This document shows positions 58,518 through 64,000 of a stretch of 64,000 nt of DNA, piece after piece (position 1 is the first letter of the stretch; the number at the start of each line of letters is the position of its first letter). Position numbers and translations under genes: made by a program. The stretch is from the NCBI GenBank assembly GCA_035771175.1, contig CM069597.1, forward strand, positions 14,791,001 to 14,855,000. The letters run 5' to 3'. This stretch comes from Paratinospora sagittata. Its lineage: Eukaryota > Streptophyta > Magnoliopsida > Ranunculales > Menispermaceae. The notes beneath the pieces are model-generated. The model saw only the letters and a list, made by a program, of their open reading frames with translations. It searched no databases and was not told the DNA's origin.

Positions 58518-60310
58518 GTGCATTAGTGACACCAAATGACATCACAAGGAACTCATAATGTCCATAGGGGGTTCTGAATGCTGTCTTAGGCACATCCTCC
58601 TCCCTGATCCTTAGTTGATGATACCCGGAGCGCAAATCAACCTTCAAAAAATACCTCGCTCCCCTCAACTGATCAAACAAGTCATCAATCCTTGGGAGAG
58701 GATACTTGTTCTTGATGCCGCAAGCTCCCATCATTCTTTTTCACAAAAGGAACAGGAGCTCCTCAGGGTGACATGCTCGGGCAAATAAAACCCTTAGCCA
58801 ATAACTCCTTGAGCTGTTTCTGCAACTCTCTCAACTCGGCTGGCGCCATTCTATATGGTGCCATGGACATAGGCTTCGTGCCAGGGACTAGTTCAAAGAT
58901 GAAATCAATCTCTCGCTTCGGTTGTAATCCTGGAAGATCCGCAGGGAACACATCTGGAAAGTCCCTAACAATGGAAATATCCTCAAGTATTACCTCACTA
59001 GTCTCTTCCTCATCAGGCACTAACCCAGCCAAAATCTCCCTATCTCCATCAGTCACAAATTTACCCCTTGTGACTGTCTGGTCTGAAGCTCTACCCTGTA
59101 GTGTAAACACTGGGAGTCCAGGGATCTGGAAAATGTCTCTCTTCGTGAAACAGTAGACAACTGCATAATAAGCCACTAGCCAATCCATCCCTAGAGTTGC
59201 ATCAAACTCTAAAAACTCTAGGACTCGAAAGTGAACAAACATCTCAACATCACCAATCTGAACCACACACTGGCTACAGATCATGTTCGGGTAGATCCTC
59301 TCCCCGGCTACAGTACTCACCACTAACCATGTACTAGCCCTAATGGGAGTCAAATGAAAACTATCTACCATGCGTCCGGATATGAATGATAATGTAGGCC
59401 CAGCATCAAATAATACATGCCTAGAAGCACCACAAATAATAGGAGTACCTTCCACCAAGGTCCTGGATGCTATCGAGTCTGGCTCAGTAGCTACCTTCAC
59501 CGTCTCTTTGACACTGGACTGTTGCACAAATCCCGAAGCCCTCTGAAGACTCGGACACTCTGACTTCTTATGCCCAGCCTGTCCACATTGATACCATAGG
59601 AACGGAGCCCTGGGCGCAGATGATCCAGTCTGAGATGTTGCCACATAGCCTTCTCGGCTTCTACCTCTGGCTCGGCCAATAGTCTGTTGGAATGGGGGTC
59701 TCGGTGCACTCGGTGCCTGAATGGGAATAGAAACAAGAGAGGAAACCACTGGTGAGGTCATCACACCAGTCTGAATCTGGGATGCCCAATTCTGAGCACC
59801 CTCGGACTGTGCTCCTCCATCAAACTTTCTCTTCTTTCCCCATTTTCCCTTCTTCCATGAAGTCTGGAACTGTTCCCCAAACTCTGCCTGTGAAGTCTAT
59901 ACACCCGGAGCTGCCCGTGTAGACATACTATCAACCCGCTCGGCCAACTCATACTGTTTGGCCCTCTGGTCCACTATGGCAAAATCAGTCATCTTCGTCA
60001 CTGACAAGGCCTGCCGGATCGCAGGCCTTAGGTTCAAAGAGAACCTCATAATCTTGTCACTCGGTGTCTGAACTAACCCACGGGCATAAACTGCGAGCTG
60101 CCTGAATCTGAGCACGTACTCCCTGACTGAGATGGTGCCCTGTACGAGATTCAGAAACTCGAGTTGCTTAGCCTGCCTCTCAGTCTTTGGAACGTAAGCC
60201 TGTAAGAACAACAGTTTGAAGGTGTCCCAACTCTTTACTGCCCCCTGTGCATCCAACACTGAAAGCCACCGGTCCTCTGCATCACTCTCCAGTGTGTGAG
60301 CAGCACATAG
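58518..60310 (-). pseudogene. Outer chromovirus pol/gag piece: gag, protease, RT start
   Basis: Minus strand. Gag from about 60310 (DAEDRW-like end, SVREYVLRFRQLA) with a stop near 59897; a knuckle QCGQAGHKKSEC whose first Cys is Trp (about 59595); protease FDAGPTLSFIS; linker; the TGA stop before GAPVLF; then RT blocks [10 protein letters not shown] and SFGVTNA to 58518. A deletion of about 36 bp near 58718 removes the DYRQLN region. It overlaps the region in 47259-48239 (58518-58906 against about 47816-48239) and shares its diagnostic stop. Confidence 0.88.
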
Positions 60311-61702
60311 TTGACATGCATGCTATTCAGAAAGTTCTAAGTTCATATTCTAAATTTAGGTCTAATACAAACAACCCTACAAATTTTCCATTTAATATTT
60401 TGTTCAGATGTATCAAGCTGCCAACAGAAATATTTAATCACAAAATCAACCGTCCAGATTGAAGTATGTTAAGAGGTAAACCTTCTGTCCAAAAATCAGC
60501 TCAATCAAACGGTGGACCGAAAAGATTAGGTTCTTGGATGAACAAGTCTCTAATCAGACAATTTCTCCTTTCCTGCTGAAAATACTTGAACTCAGATGAC
60601 TATAGCACACAAAATACTTAACCTACCAACATCTCAACCGTTCATAATCCAGAACAATCAGTTGTGAACCACCGTCTCAAATATCATATCCATCGATTGG
60701 TAGATTTAGGAGATCTATTATTTTGATCTAAACTACGCGAGAAATCCAGACTTTCCGACCAGCTTTGTTTGGGAGGTTATATTTGTCCAACAAAAAATCC
60801 AATCAAGATCTACACCGACCTCAATGAATATCCATACGATAAGAACTTGCTAACAACGTTTGAGCTCAATTTGACCATATAGCACCCAGATCCAACTCTT
60901 TGATGAAAACGTCGCTGAGACTTCCCTCAAAGCAACTTCCTCTTTCTTTCTCTTCTTCTTTCCTTTCTCTTCTTCTTTCCTTTCTCTTCTTTTTTCCTTT
61001 CCCTCCACTCACCTCACTCTCTAAGACTTCCCTGGAGAAGAGAAGTGGGCATGGGACACTTGTCCACTTTCATGCACCAACTTGACATGTGTTGGAGAAG
61101 AGAAATGGGACATGGGACACTTGTGCACTCTCATGCACCAACTTGACATGTGTTGGTCTCATGCACCAACTTGACATGTATTGGAGAAGAGAAATGGGGC
61201 ATGGGACACTTGTCCATTATCATGCATCAACTTGACATGTGTTGGTCTCATGCACCAACTTGACATGTGTTGGAGAAGAGAAATGGGGCATGGGACACTT
61301 GTCCATTCTCATGCACCAATTTGACATGTGTTGGTCTCATACTACCCATACCAACCACATGTACTTTAACCAATCTTATGCTTGCATGTATTTTAAATGT
61401 CCAATCAATCTAATACACCAAATTTTTTATTCTCATTTATCCTTTTATTCAATCAATCCTAACTCATATCAATTCATGCTTTAATGGGCTCATGCATAAA
61501 TAATAACATATGCATTATACTTTAATTTAACATGACCCATATACAATTTATAATGCACATATTTATATACATTATCAAGTATCAAATATACAAACATTAA
61601 ACAACCATCAAACAAACACCAAACATATCAAGGCAACACATAGAGTTTGGGCAAAATGCAATTGGGTTATGGGCTAGATGAAATAATTTCCAGGTCGTTA
61701 CA
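60306..61702 (-). mobile_element. 5' LTR of outer chromovirus (first ~1.4 kb)
   Basis: Starts (minus strand) TGTAACGACC at 61702. Joined to gag at 60306-60310 through the shared 5 bases CATAG, a microhomology deletion that removed the LTR end, PBS, leader and gag start. ~60-bp repeats at 61030-61345. Confidence 0.87.
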
Positions 61703-61707
61703 CCAAG

Positions 61708-62756
61708 AATCTGGTTGAATACACTTTTGATGAACTATGCGGTTCATTAATGGTTCATGAAATGAAGTTAAAAGAAAAGATGAGCCCGGTCAAAGTTGAG
61801 GAAAAAGAAAAGAAATCTATTGCCCTCAATGTTGAAACTGATTCTTGAGGTGATTCAAACTCAGAAGGTGACATGGCTATGTTATCTCGAAAGTTCAATA
61901 AGTTACTTAGAAAATAAAGTAAGAATAATTCTTACTCAAGGATTCACAAAGGAAAGAAACCCGAATCTAAACCTGTAGAGTTAATATGTTACGATTGCAA
62001 CAAACCAGGTCATATAAAGAGTGAATGTCCCGTAAAATATAAGAACACCAGCTCTACAGAAAAGACAAGTAAGTTCTCAAAGCCACATGGCATCATTCAA
62101 GCTCAAGCGAAGATGAAGGAGATTCAGATCACACTATTGCATTGTGTCTAACGGCAAGCACAGAGGTAAAAATCGAACCTACTGATGAACCTTATGAGTT
62201 CAACATTCATATTCAGGAGCTTATGTCAAAACTTAGTAAAGAGATTAGGAAGAATGAAAAACGTAAGCATAGTCTTGAAGAAGCTCTTGAGAAAATTGAA
62301 TTCCAACAAGAAGAGCTAGACAAACTGTCTCTAGATAATGAACAACTTAAGAAAGTTGTTGGGAAGTTGAAAAATGAAAATGAAACCCTTATAAAAGAAA
62401 AGGAAGACCTGAACTGCACAGTGATTAAATTCACAAATGGTCAAAATAAATTTGACATGATGTTAGGATCACAAAGATGTGCACTGGAAAAGACTGGCTT
62501 AGGCTACACTCATGGGTATAAACAAAAGGAGTATGATACCGTACTGACCAAAAGACCAAAATGCAAACAATTTCATAGGGAAGGTCATACAATACTTAGA
62601 TGCAACGTCTTACAGAGAAAGAAAAGAAAATATGCATGGATTGAAAAAATTGTTCTTACTGATGCTAGCATACATGGACCCAAACAAGCATGGGTACCAA
62701 AATCAAAAATATTTTATGTTGTGTAGATTTGCAAAAATGAAGATATATGATATCTA
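61708..62756 (+). pseudogene. Copia no. 2 gag C-terminus, zinc knuckles and coiled coil
   Basis: Continues the gag frame of 42055-42564. First a Glu/Lys-rich segment with the YTFDELCGSL block of SIRE-like gags, then a zinc knuckle CYDCNKPGHIKSEC (about 61989-62030). After frame changes the ORF 62142-62726 (194 codons) contains a long Lys/Glu/Leu-rich coiled coil (residues about 25-90) and a second CxxF(x)HREGHTILRC knuckle-like motif (about 62556-62594, second Cys replaced by Phe/His spacing). The coiled coil between two knuckles is unusual for small copia gags but matches the reverse element at 23420-23760. Stops near 61845 and 61915 and frameshifts near 62100 break it. Confidence 0.8.
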
Positions 62757-64000
62757 GACAGCGGCTGTTCAAGGCACATGTTTGGAGATAGATCTAACTT
62801 TCTTAGCCTTGAAAAGAATAAATGAGGAAAGGTCACCTCCGGAGACTATCGCAAAGGTGATATTGAAAGCATTAAAACTATTGGTAACGATTCTCTATCC
62901 AAATCTGATGTACTTTATGTTAAAGGGTTGAAGCATAATCTCTTGAGCATAAGTCAATTATGTGACAAGGGTTATAACATTTCATTTGAGGCAAATAAGT
63001 GTATTGTCAAGCATGTTGATAAAATTGTTGCATTCATGGTATCTAGAATTAAGAATGTGTATTGCGCAAACTTCAATGAAATGAAAAAACAAAATGTAAC
63101 GTGTTTAAGTGTTATTTCTGGTAATGATGCATGGCTATGTCATATGAGATTAGCACATATTAATATGGAAAACATATCTAGAATTGTTAGACATGATCTG
63201 GCCATTGGTATTTTGAAAGGAACTTACTCAAATGACAAGGTTTGTGAACCATGTCAACTTAGTAAGCATATCCGATCATCATTTAAGAGCAAGAGGAATC
63301 AATCAACCTCTAGAGCTCTTGAACTAATTCACATGGATCTTTTCGGACCAACCAAAACTCAAAGCTTAGGTGGTAAATCATATGTGTTTGTGATTGTTGA
63401 TGACTTTACTCAATTCACATGGGTATTTCTATTAGCTCATAAACCTGATGCTTGTGAAACATTTATAAAATTCTGTAAGAAAGTTGAAAATGAAAAAGGT
63501 CACGAAATCAACATAATTAGGAGTGATAGAGATGGTGAGTTTTTCAATAAAAATCTCGAAGAATTTTAGAACAATCAAGGTACCACTCACCATCTATCAG
63601 CCCCTAGGAAATCACAACAAAATGGTGTAGTTGAAAGAAAGAATAGAACTCTGCAGGAAATGTGTAGATCAACGCTCAATGATTATAACACTGCAAATCA
63701 TTTTTGGGGTGAAGCTATAAACATTGCCTACTATGTGATGAACCGAGTTTTGATTAGAAAAGATTTGAATAAAACTCCATATGAACTGTGGATGGGTAGA
63801 GCACCCAACATTTGTTACTTCTGAGTATTCAGATGTAAATATTTTTTCTTAATGATAAAGACAATTTAGATAAGTTTGAACCTAAATCAGACATAGGAAT
63901 ATTCTTAGGATATTCTTCTCACAGTAAAGCCTACAGAGTATTCAACAAACCTAATCAAACTGTAGAAGAATCAATTCATTTAAATTTTGATGAAAGTATT
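62757..64000 (+). pseudogene. Copia no. 2 protease and integrase (runs off window)
   Basis: The protease site reads DSGCSRHM (about 62757-62781; the usual copia D-S-G triad). Next LKHNLLSISQLCDKG (62931-62975), the gag-pre-integrase zinc region (HMRLAHINMENIS, CEPCQLSKH), then the integrase core: Asp in IHMDLFGPT (about 63335), Asp in RSDRDGEFF (about 63525) and Glu in QNGVVERKNRT (about 63625). TPYELWMGR and LGYSSHS follow. In-frame stops at 63567 and near 63823 and a frameshift near 63840 disable it. By lineage blocks it is SIRE-like and close to the reverse copia. Confidence 0.9.

Larger units (their letters stand above)
42565..61702 (-). mobile_element. 19.1 kb nested chromovirus complex in copia gag, target duplication CCAAG
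   Basis: Left edge TGTGGCGACC, right edge GTCGTTACA, flanked by a perfect 5-bp repeat CCAAG (42560-42564 and 61703-61707). Removing it restores the copia gag frame. The outer element reads on the minus strand: 3' LTR (42565-45187), pol piece (47259-48239), second pol/gag piece (58518-60310), 5' LTR piece (60306-61702). Inside it are a forward D LTR fragment (45188-47258) and a younger element (48240-58517). The outer 3' and 5' LTR pieces share subfamily marks (the LTR part around 44.2 and 60.35 kb, and the ~60-bp repeats). Confidence 0.9.
37105..64000 (+). mobile_element. Copia no. 2 (SIRE-like), forward, continues past the window
   Basis: Starts TGTTGAACC inside the reverse LTR of copia no. 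3 (preceding TCAGT, 37100-37104, is the likely target duplication). 5' LTR, PBS, gag, protease and integrase are visible. Two gypsy insertions interrupt it: a solo LTR in its LTR and a 19.1 kb nest in its gag. RT, RNase H and 3' LTR are outside. Confidence 0.9.

Noticed and set aside
62213..62434. Reverse Ser/Leu-rich 73-codon open frame
   Set aside because: Antisense shadow of the coiled-coil gag ORF.

Overview
The window is repeat-derived plant nuclear DNA. I find no ordinary host gene, rRNA, tRNA or CRISPR array. Everything I can assign is LTR retrotransposon: Ty3/gypsy chromoviruses (Tekay/Del-like, with an integrase-linked chromodomain), Ty1/copia elements with SIRE/Maximus-like pol, and one short non-autonomous element with an Athila/Tat-like gag. 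AT-rich spacers, primer-binding sites matching plant initiator tRNA-Met, and these lineages point to a flowering plant with a large, nested-repeat genome. I cannot name the species. All coding regions are broken by stops, frameshifts or insertions.

Layout. 1-2710: 3' end of a gypsy element (RNase H, then LTR family C), lying in a reverse copia LTR (family B, 2711-3885). 3886-5503: unusual 3' coding region of a B-type copia element, ending in polypurine tracts and its LTR (5504-7304). 7305-26910: a decayed gypsy pol ('host' gypsy) split by a truncated chromovirus (8284-11284, target duplication TTATT) and by a reverse SIRE-like copia (12064-26791, target duplication GGGAC). That copia is itself split by the Athila-like element (16506-22490). 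From 26911 rightward, four insertions open one inside another and none closes within the window: LTR B (26911), copia no. 1 (29084), reverse copia no. 3 (32070) and copia no. 2 (37105). Their left LTRs carry further gypsy LTRs at 32143-33611, 34572-36785 and 37963-40857 (the last a solo LTR with target duplication CTTAC).

The gag of copia no. 2 is interrupted by a 19.1 kb chromovirus nest (42565-61702) bounded by the duplication CCAAG; copia gag-pol resumes at 61708 and runs off the end. Inside the nest an older, rearranged element holds a younger one (48240-58517) with a full gag-PR-RT-RNaseH-INT-chromodomain order and nearly identical LTRs.

Nothing here works as a cellular pathway. The genes are the usual retrotransposon set: capsid/nucleocapsid, protease, reverse transcriptase, RNase H and integrase. 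The most interesting signals are non-coding or structural: arrays of CG-centred palindromes in the copia B LTRs with a related dyad array in the copia A LTRs; a small hairpin conserved between two gypsy LTR families; a duplicated gag domain in copia no. 1; a GC-richer extra coding region in the B element; and a direct duplication flanking the young chromovirus that a simple insertion cannot explain.
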